Source of the DNA: Silvibacterium bohemicum
GTDB lineage: Bacteria; Acidobacteriota; Terriglobia; Terriglobales; Acidobacteriaceae
Reading direction: 5' to 3'
Assembly (NCBI RefSeq): GCF_001006305.1
Contig: NZ_LBHJ01000012.1
Coordinates: 98,231-162,230, forward strand
Length of the DNA: 64,000 bases
Shown here piece after piece: positions 36,341 to 44,933 of this stretch. Position 1 is the first letter of the stretch. The number at the start of each line of letters is the position of its first letter. The notes beneath the pieces were generated by a model. It did no database searches, had not been told where the DNA came from, and saw only the letters and a program-made list of their open reading frames with translations. Position numbers and translations under genes: made by a program.

Positions 36341-37945
36341 ATGAATTTTTTCGATCCGATGAACGCTCCGTTGGATGCAATGACCGCGAGCTCGAACCGC
36401 GTGAAAAGGTCCGGAACTCGCCTGGCTGCTTCCGTAATCGCCCTTGGCCTTTGCGCCTTGTCCGCCCCCGCGCTGTTGGCTCAGAACGACAAGGCTGCCG
36501 ATAAGTCTTCCGAGAAGTCCACTGATAAATCCCCAGATAACAAATCCGTCGACAACAAATCAACGCTGCCCCCACTGCCCGCCGACGCCCACGTACAGCA
36601 GAGCATCGAGCTCGAAGGCAAGACGCTCCACTACACCGTCACCGTCGGCACGCTGCCGGTCCGCGATAAAGAGGGCAAGGTCAGCGGAGACGTTGTCTTT
36701 ACCGCCTACACCGTCGACGGCCCCAATCGTCCCGTCACCTTCGCGCTCAATGGAGGTCCCGGCGCCTCGTCGGTATACCTGAACTTCGGAGCCATCGGCC
36801 CCAGGCACCTCAACGCCGGCAACGAGGGCGACAGCCCCTCCGACCCGACCACGTTGACCGACAATCCCGGCACCTGGCTAGACTTCACCGACCTGGTCTT
36901 CATCGATCCCATCGGCACGGGATTCAGCCGCTCGCTGGTCTCCGAGGCCGAGACGAAGAAGCAGTTCTACAGCACCGAAGCGGATATCGAATACCTCTCC
37001 CGCGCCATCTACGACTGGCTCATCGACAACGGCCGCGTGGCCTCGCGCAAGTACCTGATCGGTGAAAGCTATGGCGGCTTCCGCGGCCCGCGCATCACGC
37101 TCTTCCTGCAATCGCAGCTGGGTGTGGCCATGAACGGCGTCACGCTGGTATCGCCTTACCTGAATCCGACCATCGAGGATAACGGCGATCTTTCGCCGAT
37201 CCCATGGATGGTCACGCTGCCTCCCATCACAGCCGCCAATCTCGAGCGCCAGCATAAGCTCACGCCCGAAGCCATGCAGCAGGTCATTGCCTACACCCTC
37301 GGCGACTACGCCACAGCGTTGATTAAGGGCAACACCGACCCCTCCGCGACCCAGGCCATGATTCAGCGCGTGACCGAGATGACCGGCCTCGATGCGGAGT
37401 TCGTCAAGCGCTCCGGAGGCCGTCTCGAAACCGGATCCTATCTGCGCGAAGTCTTCCGCGAGCAGGGCAAGATCGGCTCTGTCTACGACTCGAACGTGAC
37501 CTCCTTCGATCCCTTCCCCTATGCGCCGGAGCAGCGCTCGAACGACCCGCTCCTGGCCACGCTCATCGCTCCAACCACAACGGCGATGGTCGACTTTGTG
37601 ACCCGCACCGTGGGATGGAAGGTCGACGCGCGCTACAACGCGCTCTCCTATGAGGTAAATCAGCAGTGGGATCGCGGCGACGAGATGCGCAAGGGCTCGG
37701 TATCGGAGCTGCGCCAGGCAGTAGCCGCCGACCCCAAGCTGCGCGTGCTCATCGCACACGGATGGAACGATCTCTCCTGCCCGTTCATGGGATCGATCCT
37801 GACCGTGAACCAGATGCCTCCGATGGGCGGCGATCCCAACCGAGTGGCCGTTCACGAATACTCCGGCGGACACATGTTCTACACCCGCGAAGCCGGCCGC
37901 ATAGCCCTGCGCAACGATGTGAAGGAGATGTACGCGAAACATTGA
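36341..37945 (+). CDS. Secreted S10 serine carboxypeptidase
   Basis: From the ATG at 36341 the protein has about 534 residues: a signal peptide ending LLAQ, a 30-residue Lys/Asp/Ser low-complexity linker, then a carboxypeptidase Y-like domain. Visible motifs are NGGPGASSVYLNFG (oxyanion hole), GESYGG with the nucleophile Ser243, GWNDLSCP near the catalytic Asp and SGGHMFY with the catalytic His. The enzyme should release C-terminal residues from peptides at acidic pH outside the cytosol. A GTG at 36326 and later ATGs at 36359 and 36380 are other possible starts. Confidence 0.9.
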   Translation: MNFFDPMNAPLDAMTASSNRVKRSGTRLAASVIALGLCALSAPALLAQNDKAADKSSEKSTDKSPDNKSVDNKSTLPPLPADAHVQQSIELEGKTLHYTVTVGTLPVRDKEGKVSGDVVFTAYTVDGPNRPVTFALNGGPGASSVYLNFGAIGPRHLNAGNEGDSPSDPTTLTDNPGTWLDFTDLVFIDPIGTGFSRSLVSEAETKKQFYSTEADIEYLSRAIYDWLIDNGRVASRKYLIGESYGGFRGPRITLFLQSQLGVAMNGVTLVSPYLNPTIEDNGDLSPIPWMVTLPPITAANLERQHKLTPEAMQQVIAYTLGDYATALIKGNTDPSATQAMIQRVTEMTGLDAEFVKRSGGRLETGSYLREVFREQGKIGSVYDSNVTSFDPFPYAPEQRSNDPLLATLIAPTTTAMVDFVTRTVGWKVDARYNALSYEVNQQWDRGDEMRKGSVSELRQAVAADPKLRVLIAHGWNDLSCPFMGSILTVNQMPPMGGDPNRVAVHEYSGGHMFYTREAGRIALRNDVKEMYAKH

Positions 37946-38002
37946 AGGACAGCAGGTCAGCGCGCCTTCGGCGCAAGCAAGTCAGCAGTCAGTCACAACA
38001 AC

Positions 38003-38038
38003 GGCCAGCAGACATCTACGCTGCTGGCCATTTTCTTT
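38003..38038 (+). terminator. Rho-independent terminator of the S10 carboxypeptidase gene
   Basis: GGCCAGCAG (38003-38011) pairs with CTGCTGGCC (38021-38029), followed by ATTTTCTTT. Confidence 0.8.
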
Positions 38039-38092
38039 GCGTCCTAGTGGGTCCGTTTTCTTTGCGTCCTTCGCGTCTTAGCGGTGAACAAG
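38036..38092. repeat. Family F repeat
   Basis: TTTGCGTCC occurs twice, then TTCGCGTCTTAGCGGTGAAC, related to 24484-24760. Confidence 0.5.
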
Positions 38093-38123
38093 AATGCGAA
38101 TAGGCGAAAAGCACCCGGCTGCC

Positions 38124-38876
38124 TCAGCTTCTCCGCCGATACCGTATCTCAAATTCATACCCCGCGTTCGGCGGAAACAGCCCAGCCACGTGGCGCAGCC
38201 GCTCGGCCAGCGACGGCGCGGCCAGCAGCGGATACTCCCGCTCGCGTAGCTCGGTGTAATCGAAATCGAGAGTCAGCGAGAGCATGTAGATCGCCACCGC
38301 ATCGGAGAACGCCGATTCGAAATAGCTGGACTTGGCCTTCTCGTCGATCGTCTCGCTGCCCTGCCGGTCGCGATCGAGCGCGCGGCGGCGGCTCTCCCAC
38401 GCATCCTGGCTGGTCTCTCCCCGCACATCGGCCTTGGCCTGCGACCAGATGAGATCGGAAAAGCTGGCCGGAACGCCCACCGCATCCACAAAGTGATGGC
38501 CCACGTTGATGAAGTATTCGAAGGCCAGCGCGAAGCGGTCCTGCATCAGCCGCGTGGAGATGAAGATGCACTCGCCCGAGCCGAAGCTGAAGTTGCGATG
38601 GCACACCGCGCGGTCGCCAAGGTCAACGGAGTAGCCCGGCGCGATAGTCGTCTCATCCTGCTCGCCCAGCGTCAGCGGAACGAAATAGTAAGCGCGCCGG
38701 GTAAGGGCATTGGCCACGACCGCAGGCACCGCCTGCACCACGCGCTCCAACTCCTCCGGCGAAATCTGGGTGTCTCCGTAGCTCGCATAGCAGACGCCAT
38801 TGGGAGCCTGCTGCATGCGCGCTTCCTGCGCCACCTGCGCTGCCGGGAGGAGGGGAATCTGAACGACTTCAGCCAT
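38124..38876 (-). CDS. Conserved-looking cytosolic protein of unknown function
   Basis: The 250-residue protein has no signal peptide or membrane segment. It contains the string SFGSGECIFISTRLMQDRF and HHFVDAVGVPASFSDLIWSQAKADV, and its C-terminal part is charged with LEREYP-like helices (ELREREYPLLAAPSLAERLRH). Coding bias matches the neighbours, so the gene is real, but I recognise no domain. It is divergent from a small membrane protein and the Kdo hydroxylase gene. Confidence 0.7.
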   Translation of the reverse strand: MAEVVQIPLLPAAQVAQEARMQQAPNGVCYASYGDTQISPEELERVVQAVPAVVANALTRRAYYFVPLTLGEQDETTIAPGYSVDLGDRAVCHRNFSFGSGECIFISTRLMQDRFALAFEYFINVGHHFVDAVGVPASFSDLIWSQAKADVRGETSQDAWESRRRALDRDRQGSETIDEKAKSSYFESAFSDAVAIYMLSLTLDFDYTELREREYPLLAAPSLAERLRHVAGLFPPNAGYEFEIRYRRRS

Positions 38877-38930
38877 AACCTTGTATTCTAGCTGAGGTGC
38901 GTGGCAAGCCGCCGCGCGAGGTCTCGCTCT

Positions 38931-39257
38931 ATGTCTGCCCGCGAACTGAGTTCCGTTTCCAGCCCCCGCCCGGGCACGGTTTTAGGCATACCGCTCGGCG
39001 ATCTGGGACTGTTTTCCAGCCTGCTGCTCTCCGTCGCCTTCGGCTTTCTCGTCTTCTTCGCCACCTGCTTCGTCGCTATCTTGAGCCTTCTCTTCTATAA
39101 CTCGGCGGGACACCACACCGTGAACATGGCCGACAGCTACCGCTACGTGGCCTTTCCCGCTGGAGTAGCCGCCCTGGCGCTGGCCCTGGTCATTCTGCTC
39201 GGGCTATGGGCGCGGCGCAAGCTCTCCGGCCAGCCATTCGATACATTGGACAGCTAA
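38931..39257 (+). CDS. Small two-helix membrane protein upstream of Kdo hydroxylase
   Basis: The 108-residue protein starts MSARELSSVSSPRPGT (ATG 38931, with GAGG about 9 nt upstream; 38901 in the same frame is less likely). It has two hydrophobic segments (about 28-52 and 73-96) separated by a polar loop NSAGHHTVNMADSYRY. It ends four nt before the Kdo hydroxylase start, so the two are probably cotranscribed. No family is recognised; a role at the inner membrane in lipopolysaccharide modification would be inference from context only. Confidence 0.6.
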   Translation: MSARELSSVSSPRPGTVLGIPLGDLGLFSSLLLSVAFGFLVFFATCFVAILSLLFYNSAGHHTVNMADSYRYVAFPAGVAALALALVILLGLWARRKLSGQPFDTLDS

Positions 39258-39261
39258 CGCG

Positions 39262-40185
39262 ATGGGACTGGTCACGATCGAGCGCGAATATCTTGTCGAC
39301 GGAAAGCCTTCGTCGGATGCGCAGGCTCGCGACTGGTGCGCGCAGCTCGAAGCCGGAGAAATCCTCTACTTCCCTCAGACGCCGATTGCCATCTCGCCGG
39401 ACGATCTGCAGTTCCTGCTCGGCCAGCAGCAGACCGACAGCTCGCTGCACAAAAACATCGCCTACAAGCCGAATATCGATAAGCTGAGCGGCGTCGACAC
39501 CAAAACCGCCGACACGCAGGCCGTCGCAAGGCTGCAGGGCATCATGCGCGGCTATTCGCGCAGCGTGACCGAGTTCCTCACCGGCTTCCTCACCCCATAC
39601 CGCGCCAACTGGCAGCTCGATTACGCCAGCTTTCGTCCGCAAGAGGAACAGGGCCGCGACCTCGCCCTGCGCAAGCGCAACGACCTGCTGCACACCGACG
39701 CCTTCCCCACGCGGCCTACCTACGGAGCCCGCATTCTCCGCTTCTTCAACAACATTCATCCCACGCGCACCCGCGACTGGGTGGTCGGCGATCCCTTTGA
39801 GCAGGTAGTCAGACAGTTCGCGCCAAGCCAGATCGCACCGCAGCCGGACGGAGCAGGAAGCAAGCTCGGCAAGTCGCTCGGCCGCGCGATAGGACTGGGC
39901 GCAGCCATCCCCTCCATCAAGCGCTCGCCGTATGACGACTTCATGATGCGCTTCCACAACTTTCTCAAAGAGAACGAGAGCTTCCAACGCGACTGCGTAA
40001 AGCACCCCTGGCAATTCCCCTCAGGCTCCAGCTGGATGGTCTACACCGACACCGTCCCCCACGCCGTCCTCGCCGGACAGTACGCCCTCGAACAGACCTT
40101 CCTGGTAAAGCCCGAAGCCCTCGTAGCGCCCGAACACTCGCCGTTAAAGGTTTTAGAAGCGATAGCCGGGACGGCACTAATTTAG
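39262..40185 (+). CDS. kdoO: Kdo hydroxylase family protein (KdoO-like)
   Basis: The 307-residue protein resembles KdoO, an Fe(II)/2-oxoglutarate-dependent dioxygenase that hydroxylates C3 of the inner-core Kdo sugar of lipopolysaccharide. Putative iron ligands are His and Asp in LLHTDAFPTRPTYGARILR and a distal His in VYTDTVPHAVLAGQYALEQTF. DWCAQLEAGEILYFPQTP at the N-terminus is also typical. Modification of Kdo stabilises the outer membrane against acid hydrolysis of its linkage. It follows a small membrane protein by 4 nt. Confidence 0.85.
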   Translation: MGLVTIEREYLVDGKPSSDAQARDWCAQLEAGEILYFPQTPIAISPDDLQFLLGQQQTDSSLHKNIAYKPNIDKLSGVDTKTADTQAVARLQGIMRGYSRSVTEFLTGFLTPYRANWQLDYASFRPQEEQGRDLALRKRNDLLHTDAFPTRPTYGARILRFFNNIHPTRTRDWVVGDPFEQVVRQFAPSQIAPQPDGAGSKLGKSLGRAIGLGAAIPSIKRSPYDDFMMRFHNFLKENESFQRDCVKHPWQFPSGSSWMVYTDTVPHAVLAGQYALEQTFLVKPEALVAPEHSPLKVLEAIAGTALI

Positions 40186-40209
40186 TCTTCGCTGCCGATC
40201 ACAAAAACT

Positions 40210-40300
40210 TGTCATCCCGAGAGAGCGAAATCGGGGCCCCTGATGCGCCTGCCGTTGGCGCGGCGGGGTGATGAAGCGAACCGAGGGACCTGCAGTCTGC
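40210..40300. repeat. Family A repeat interrupted by a 46-bp insertion
   Basis: TGTCATCCCGAGAGAGCGA and AGCGAACCGAGGGACCTGCAG match the intact copy at 28312 on both sides. Between them lie 46 extra bases with a GGGGCCCC palindrome. Confidence 0.7.
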
Positions 40301-40350
40301 CAGCGCCGCGGCCTGACCGAATAGCCCCCGAACGAGCTAGCGGTTAAGGG

Positions 40351-42504
40351 CTAATGACTCAACACCCCAGCCGGAATCTCCTCCAGAGGCACACCAACCC
40401 CCTGCCAGTAGAGATGAAAATCACTCTCGCCCAAAGAGTGCGTCATCGCCACCCGGATCGTGTGCCGCCCGGCCATCAGCCCCAAACTTCCTTGAGCCAT
40501 CTGCACCGCATTCCCCACTGATCCGCATACCTGCGCGAAGGGCTTGGGACTCGCCACCACCTGCGCGCCATCGATCTCCAGCCTCGCCTCATCGCGAGCC
40601 GCCAGCTGAAAGCTGTATCCCCCATCCGCGGGAATGTTCAGAAATCCATCGAAGACCAGCCCATAATTCTTGTCGAGACTGCGGACATCCGCGCTGATGA
40701 CCCGCGCGATCCCCGTACGCGCTGGATTCTCCGCATTCAAACCCGCAATCGAAGTGGACGAAGTGCTGTAGAAGCTGAAATTCAGCCCCGGATCGGTTCC
40801 GGCATTCTTATCCGCTGCAAGAAGACTTGTTGTCACCACCACCGGCCGTGTCACCCAATCCTCGCGGCCCTGGCCGTCGGCAATACGCAGCGTCACCCGA
40901 AAGCGCCCTGAGTGATCCCACAGCGTTCCCTCCGCATCGGGAAACCGATGCCGCACCTGGCGGCCCGAAGCCGTGCTCCCGTCGCCGAAGAACCAGCGGT
41001 ACGACCGAATATGCCCGCCCGAAGCCGAGGCATCGAAGTCCACCGCCTTGCCCGGACGAATCGCGCCGCTCGAGTATCCGAACACCGCATGCGGCCCGGT
41101 CGATTCCCCGGTCGATTCGTAGTGAGCCTCCGCCGCGCCCGCTTCGCGCTCCAGCGGAATTTCCGCATCGGCAGCCACGACGCGGTCGGCCAGCCGCACA
41201 TGGTCGAAGCTCACCCCGCTCACGCTGCCCAGCAGAGTCGAGGCCTCGAGCGACGGCGTCTCCGGCGACCAGATGTCTTTAAACACCACATCGTGAAGCG
41301 CCGGATTCGGCTGCCGCAGTTGCACCAGCGAGTACCAGTCCTCCATCCGAATATTTTCGAAATGAAATCCCGAGCTGCTGCCCGAGCTGGCCGCATCCTC
41401 CCAGAATTCGAGCAGCGCAAAAGGAACCCCGCACGCACCGATCCCCGCGTGGATCACATCCGAATCGCGCATCACAAAGTTGGTCGCGTTGAAATCCTTG
41501 TCCGGCCAGCCCGCCCGCACCACATTCGAGATCGATGTCGACACCACGCTGTTCTCGATCGTGATGTTCTCCACCGGATGCCCCGGAATCGCTAGCTTGT
41601 CGTAGCCCTCCCAGTTGCTCTGCATCGCGAACACATCATCCGCCGCGCGGATGAAGCTGTTGCGCACCAGCGTATCGCCGCCGCCCAGCCAGTCCATGCC
41701 ATCCTGGTTGGCATTCGCCGCGCTGCCGCCGATCACCTTCACGTTATCGAAGGTGATGAAGTGCGAATCCTTCATCTGAATCATCCACGTCCGGCTCCGC
41801 ACCACGCACGTAATCCCGCTGATCGAGATGTTGCTGGCACTGTCCATCGCGATCACATGCCAGTTCACGATGTGCCGCCATCCCGTGTCGTCGTTGGGGT
41901 TCTGAGGCCCGTCGTAGACGATCACGCCGCGGCCATACACCTTCACCTTGTCCACGCCCCAGAGGTTCAGACTGCCCAGCACCACCGCACCGGGCGCGAG
42001 ATAAATCGTGTCGCCGCTCTTCGCATCGATGCTGGCTTTGTACACGCCCGGTCCGTAGTAGCGAATGCCCGGAGCATCCGGCTTCGGCGCGTCTGTTTCG
42101 GGTGGGTTCGCAAACAGAAACAGCATCTCCGCTCCCGCCAGATGATCGCCGGGCCGCGTAATGGAGAGCTTTGCAGGATGATCGAGGGTAAAGGTGAGGG
42201 TGCGGCCCTTCAACACGGGGCGGATGTTCTCGCGCCACGGCTGCACCTCGACGCCCTGCGCCCAGTAGTCATCGCTCGGCGCGGTGATCGAGATCTTCGC
42301 CTTACCCTGCAGATCGAAATTTAGGAAGTAGTAATTCGCCGCCGCATGGGCCAGCGGAGCAGGCTGGCCATCGATGGTGATGGTGAAGCGATCCGAGCGG
42401 ATCTCTTCCGGGACCGGGGTGATGGCGGTTTTGGCAAAAGAAAAATTGGCAAAGGAAAAAACGGTCAGCAGATTCGCGCACAGGAAGAGCGCCGGCAAAC
42501 GCAT
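40351..42504 (-). CDS. Secreted beta-helix glycoside hydrolase with PKD and PA14 modules
   Basis: The 717-residue protein has a signal peptide ending NFSFAK, an N-terminal beta-sandwich, a right-handed parallel beta-helix (about residues 150-440) and two accessory modules. The helix contains NANQDGMDWLGGGDTLV and FIRAADDVFAM, whose acidic residues resemble the GH28 (polygalacturonase) and GH49 catalytic sites. A PKD-like domain follows (DFDASASGGHIRSYRWFFGDG), then a PA14-like domain (GFLNIPADGGYSFQLAARDEARLEIDG). It probably cleaves or binds a plant or microbial polysaccharide; the substrate is not determined. Confidence 0.82.
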   Translation of the reverse strand: MRLPALFLCANLLTVFSFANFSFAKTAITPVPEEIRSDRFTITIDGQPAPLAHAAANYYFLNFDLQGKAKISITAPSDDYWAQGVEVQPWRENIRPVLKGRTLTFTLDHPAKLSITRPGDHLAGAEMLFLFANPPETDAPKPDAPGIRYYGPGVYKASIDAKSGDTIYLAPGAVVLGSLNLWGVDKVKVYGRGVIVYDGPQNPNDDTGWRHIVNWHVIAMDSASNISISGITCVVRSRTWMIQMKDSHFITFDNVKVIGGSAANANQDGMDWLGGGDTLVRNSFIRAADDVFAMQSNWEGYDKLAIPGHPVENITIENSVVSTSISNVVRAGWPDKDFNATNFVMRDSDVIHAGIGACGVPFALLEFWEDAASSGSSSGFHFENIRMEDWYSLVQLRQPNPALHDVVFKDIWSPETPSLEASTLLGSVSGVSFDHVRLADRVVAADAEIPLEREAGAAEAHYESTGESTGPHAVFGYSSGAIRPGKAVDFDASASGGHIRSYRWFFGDGSTASGRQVRHRFPDAEGTLWDHSGRFRVTLRIADGQGREDWVTRPVVVTTSLLAADKNAGTDPGLNFSFYSTSSTSIAGLNAENPARTGIARVISADVRSLDKNYGLVFDGFLNIPADGGYSFQLAARDEARLEIDGAQVVASPKPFAQVCGSVGNAVQMAQGSLGLMAGRHTIRVAMTHSLGESDFHLYWQGVGVPLEEIPAGVLSH

Positions 42505-42619
42505 AAGGCTTTATAGCAAAATGTCCGCAGCGCGAAACTCATACAAGTTTGCCATTGAGAGGAGTTCATGCCAGCAGATAGGAAGATCTCTGACTCGGTG
42601 TCCATACGCCTGACCACTT

Positions 42620-42661
42620 TGTCATCCCGAGCGAGCACCGCGAGCCGAGGGACCTGCAGTA
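42620..42661. repeat. Family A repeat
   Basis: TGTCATCCCGAGCGAGCACC then GCGAGCCGAGGGACCTGCAGT, identical to the copies at 50825 and 57378. Nothing else is seen in 42505-42759. Confidence 0.75.
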
Positions 42662-42759
42662 AGCTCGCGCAACCACCGAGTCAGGCGCGCAAAGTCTCGC
42701 CCACTCGCGCAAGCAGAACGTCAATAGAACCAAATTTATTCGATGACTGAAGAGCCCAG

Positions 42760-43416
42760 TTACTTCTGCAGGCTGCCCAGCTTGTAAACGATACCCACTG
42801 ACCCAGCGAACTCATTCTGGACGGTGAAGCCGTAGCGTGTCGGCTGCCAGTCGGCGACCACGCGAACGGCAAAGCGCGGCGTCAGGTTGTAATCTCCGTC
42901 GACTCCTACTGCGGCGCCGAAGGCCAGCTTATTGTTGTACACGCCAAGCTGGTTGGGCTGAACCCCCGCGGGGAAGCCTGAGTCGAACGACCCATAAGCC
43001 CCGCCGATCAACGTATGAAAGGCCGCTGCGTACTTCGGCCGGCGATAGAGGCGGAAGGTGGGACCGAAGAGGAACAGGTGCTCCGACATCTTCGAGGTGG
43101 TCACGCCGAGCTGGTTTGTGGGAAGGTTGATCGTCCCATAGCCGCCGCGTGCGCTCGCCTCGATACCCCAGATCGGGCGGAAATACACCGTCCCTGTGCC
43201 ATTCCACCCCAGCAGATTGTTCGCCTCGACATTCCGCGACGGGCTGGGATTAAAGTGCGCATACCCCACGCCGCCGTAGATATCCCAGCGGTTGGTGTAC
43301 TGCGCCTGCTCCACCACGGGAGCGGTAGCCGTCACCTGCGCGTGAAGGGATGCGGTAAAAGAAGAGACAGCGAGCAACGACAAAGCGGCAAAAAAAGAAC
43401 GGACAACGGCATTCAC
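42760..43416 (-). CDS. Small outer-membrane beta-barrel protein
   Basis: Starting at a GTG (43416, AGG five nt upstream) the 218-residue product has a clean signal peptide ending SLHAQ, then alternating strands such as WDIYGGVGYAHFNPSP, TGTVYFRPIWGIEASARGGYG and FAVRVVADWQPTRYGF, ending YKLGSLQK. This is the look of an OmpA/OmpW-like 8-stranded barrel (outer membrane beta-barrel domain). The ATG at 43476 in the same frame would add 20 residues before the signal peptide. Function is unknown. Confidence 0.8.
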   Translation of the reverse strand: MNAVVRSFFAALSLLAVSSFTASLHAQVTATAPVVEQAQYTNRWDIYGGVGYAHFNPSPSRNVEANNLLGWNGTGTVYFRPIWGIEASARGGYGTINLPTNQLGVTTSKMSEHLFLFGPTFRLYRRPKYAAAFHTLIGGAYGSFDSGFPAGVQPNQLGVYNNKLAFGAAVGVDGDYNLTPRFAVRVVADWQPTRYGFTVQNEFAGSVGIVYKLGSLQK

Positions 43417-43496
43417 GCGAACCTGAACCTCACACAATGAAGCGATCGGCGGCAAAACACCGCCAAACTTCAACAATACATGATTGGACGAAGGAG

Positions 43497-43570
43497 ATCG
43501 CTAAAAGGCGGGTCGCTGAGGAGCAGTTCGCTTAAAAGCGGGTCGCTAAGATGCGGTTGGCGAAATTCAG
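43497..43570. repeat. Family E 15-bp array (reverse orientation)
   Basis: GATCGCTAAAAGGCGG, GTCGCTGAGGAGCAG, TTCGCTTAAAAGCGG and GTCGCTAAGATGCGG follow at 15-nt spacing. Confidence 0.8.
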
Positions 43571-43605
43571 CTCGTTCACGTTCACCACGCACAAAGTTCA
43601 CTCGC

Positions 43606-43730
43606 CGCACCAACGTAATCTTGCTGACGTTGATCTTCTAAGGTTGGATTCTCTCGCATGAGAACACGCCGGTTTCGTGCTGGAGAATCCAATCGGAAAC
43701 CGCAGAAGAGAGCAAGATTACATTGGTGCG
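43606..43730. other. 125-nt long stem-loop (near-perfect inverted repeat)
   Basis: CGCACCAACGTAATCTTGCT (43606-43625) faces AGCAAGATTACATTGGTGCG (43711-43730), 19 of 20 bases pairing. Nested inside are CTTCT/AGAAG (43635-43639 and 43704-43708) and GGTTGGATTCTC/GAGAATCCAATC (43642-43653 and 43683-43694). The 28-nt loop contains ATGAGAAC. It lies between two family E arrays and could be a small RNA, a MITE-like remnant or a transcription-blocking hairpin. Confidence 0.8.
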
Positions 43731-43744
43731 AGAAAAGAAACGCA

Positions 43745-43834
43745 GCCGGTTGCTAACTGAATTTTCGCGACCCGCCTCTTAGCGACCCGCTTTTGAGCGA
43801 TCCGCCTTTAAGCAACCCGCTACACCAGCCGAAG
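43745..43834. repeat. Family E 15-bp array, best-conserved copy
   Basis: TCGCGACCCGCCTCT, TAGCGACCCGCTTTT, GAGCGATCCGCCTTT and AAGCAACCCGCTACA are four consecutive 15-nt units, ending at the rhomboid stop codon. Confidence 0.85.
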
Positions 43835-44641
43835 TCAATTCATCCACCGCCGGTCCTTAGGGTCCTTATCCGGATCGACATACTTGCCGTCTTTGTCGAA
43901 GTGCACATCGCGATTCTGCTTGCGCATGTATACCTGGAACTTCTTCGCCGCGCGGCGGCGCTTCCAGCGGTAGTATTCGTTGCGCAATCCAAAGTAGCGT
44001 TCGCTCGAAGCCGAGGCAAAGCCTCTCCGCGGAGCCATCTTGATATACAGGAACCCGAACAGCGCGCCGCCCAGCTGCGAAAAGGCAAAGACCCTCTGGC
44101 TCGAGAACAGCATGGCCAGCGAGATCAGCATATAAACGGCGACCAGATACTTCGCCTTGATCATCATCGGCAGCGGAAACATCATGAACTGCAGATCGGC
44201 GTAGAGCACGCCAAAGGCGATCAGCAGCCCGAAGATCCCGCCATAGCAGCCGCTCAGAAACACCAGGCTCGATGGCATGAACAGGTAAAGCACCATCGCT
44301 GCCAGCCCCGCGCCCAGCACCGAAACGAAGTAGATCTCCGCCAGCCAGCGCGATCCATGATTGGACTCAAGGAAGCTGCCCAGAAACCACAGCGACATCA
44401 GCTCGAACGCCGTATTCAAAATGCCCTGGTGGACGAAGCTATAGGTAATCAGCTGCCAGATACGTCCATGCAGCACGTCGGGAGGAACCAGCCCGCTCCA
44501 CAACAAGAGCTGCTCGGCAAAGGGCCGCGACGCCACTCCCAGAATGAGGAGAGCGAAAAAGGTGCCCAGGTTCCACAGAATCAGCTTGCGCGTGAATCCA
44601 TGGAAGTCGGGAAAGGCGAGCATACCTGCGGAGCGTGGCAT
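43835..44641 (-). CDS. Rhomboid-family membrane protein lacking catalytic residues
   Basis: The 268-residue protein has six hydrophobic segments and the rhomboid pattern: LITYSFVHQGILNTAFELMSLWFLG in loop 1/TM2, FLSGCYGGIFG where GASGAIFG is expected, and FSQLGGALFGFLY where AHLGGALFG is expected. The catalytic Ser is Tyr (TAT) and the catalytic His is Gln (CAG). The predicted product is a pseudoprotease. The C-terminal 60 residues are basic and soluble. GAGGGG six nt before the ATG at 44641 decides the start. Confidence 0.85.
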   Translation of the reverse strand: MPRSAGMLAFPDFHGFTRKLILWNLGTFFALLILGVASRPFAEQLLLWSGLVPPDVLHGRIWQLITYSFVHQGILNTAFELMSLWFLGSFLESNHGSRWLAEIYFVSVLGAGLAAMVLYLFMPSSLVFLSGCYGGIFGLLIAFGVLYADLQFMMFPLPMMIKAKYLVAVYMLISLAMLFSSQRVFAFSQLGGALFGFLYIKMAPRRGFASASSERYFGLRNEYYRWKRRRAAKKFQVYMRKQNRDVHFDKDGKYVDPDKDPKDRRWMN

Positions 44642-44685
44642 ACGGACCCCTCTATTGTCGCAGAAGCGAGCCAAAAACACTTGGA

Positions 44686-44932
44686 GGTAGCCCCGGACTT
44701 TAGTCCGGGGAATTAATGCCGAAACCAAACAGGGGCTTCAGCCCCGGATCGCAGGCGCAATCACCAAGACAACCGGGTGCCCCACATCTCGATTTTGAGA
44801 TGTGGGATTACGGAACCCCAAGGCACCGAAGGTGCGTCCGCCTGGACGGCAGGTCCCGCCGAAGGCGCAATCGCCAGGACGGCTAGTCCCCCGGACTTTA
44901 GTCCGACGAATAAGATCTAGAAAAACAGACAC
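44686..44932. repeat. Mosaic of repeat families H, B and C
   Basis: In order: CCCCGGACTTTAGTCCGGGG palindrome with AGGGGCTTCAGCCCC (H), CCGGGTGCCCCACATCTC...GAGATGTGGG (B, 44772-44812), two C copies (44819-44849 and 44857-44889), and a second CCGGACTTTAGTCCG with CTTCAGCCCCGG. The whole gap is repeat DNA. Confidence 0.7.
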
Positions 44933-44933
44933 T

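Noticed and set aside
43745-43834. Possible CRISPR array
   Set aside because: Units are 15 nt, contiguous and degenerate, with no spacers; no cas genes are present.
44686-44932. Complete insertion sequence in the repeat mosaic
   Set aside because: No transposase ORF, terminal inverted repeats or target duplications can be seen; it is a patchwork of the small repeat families.
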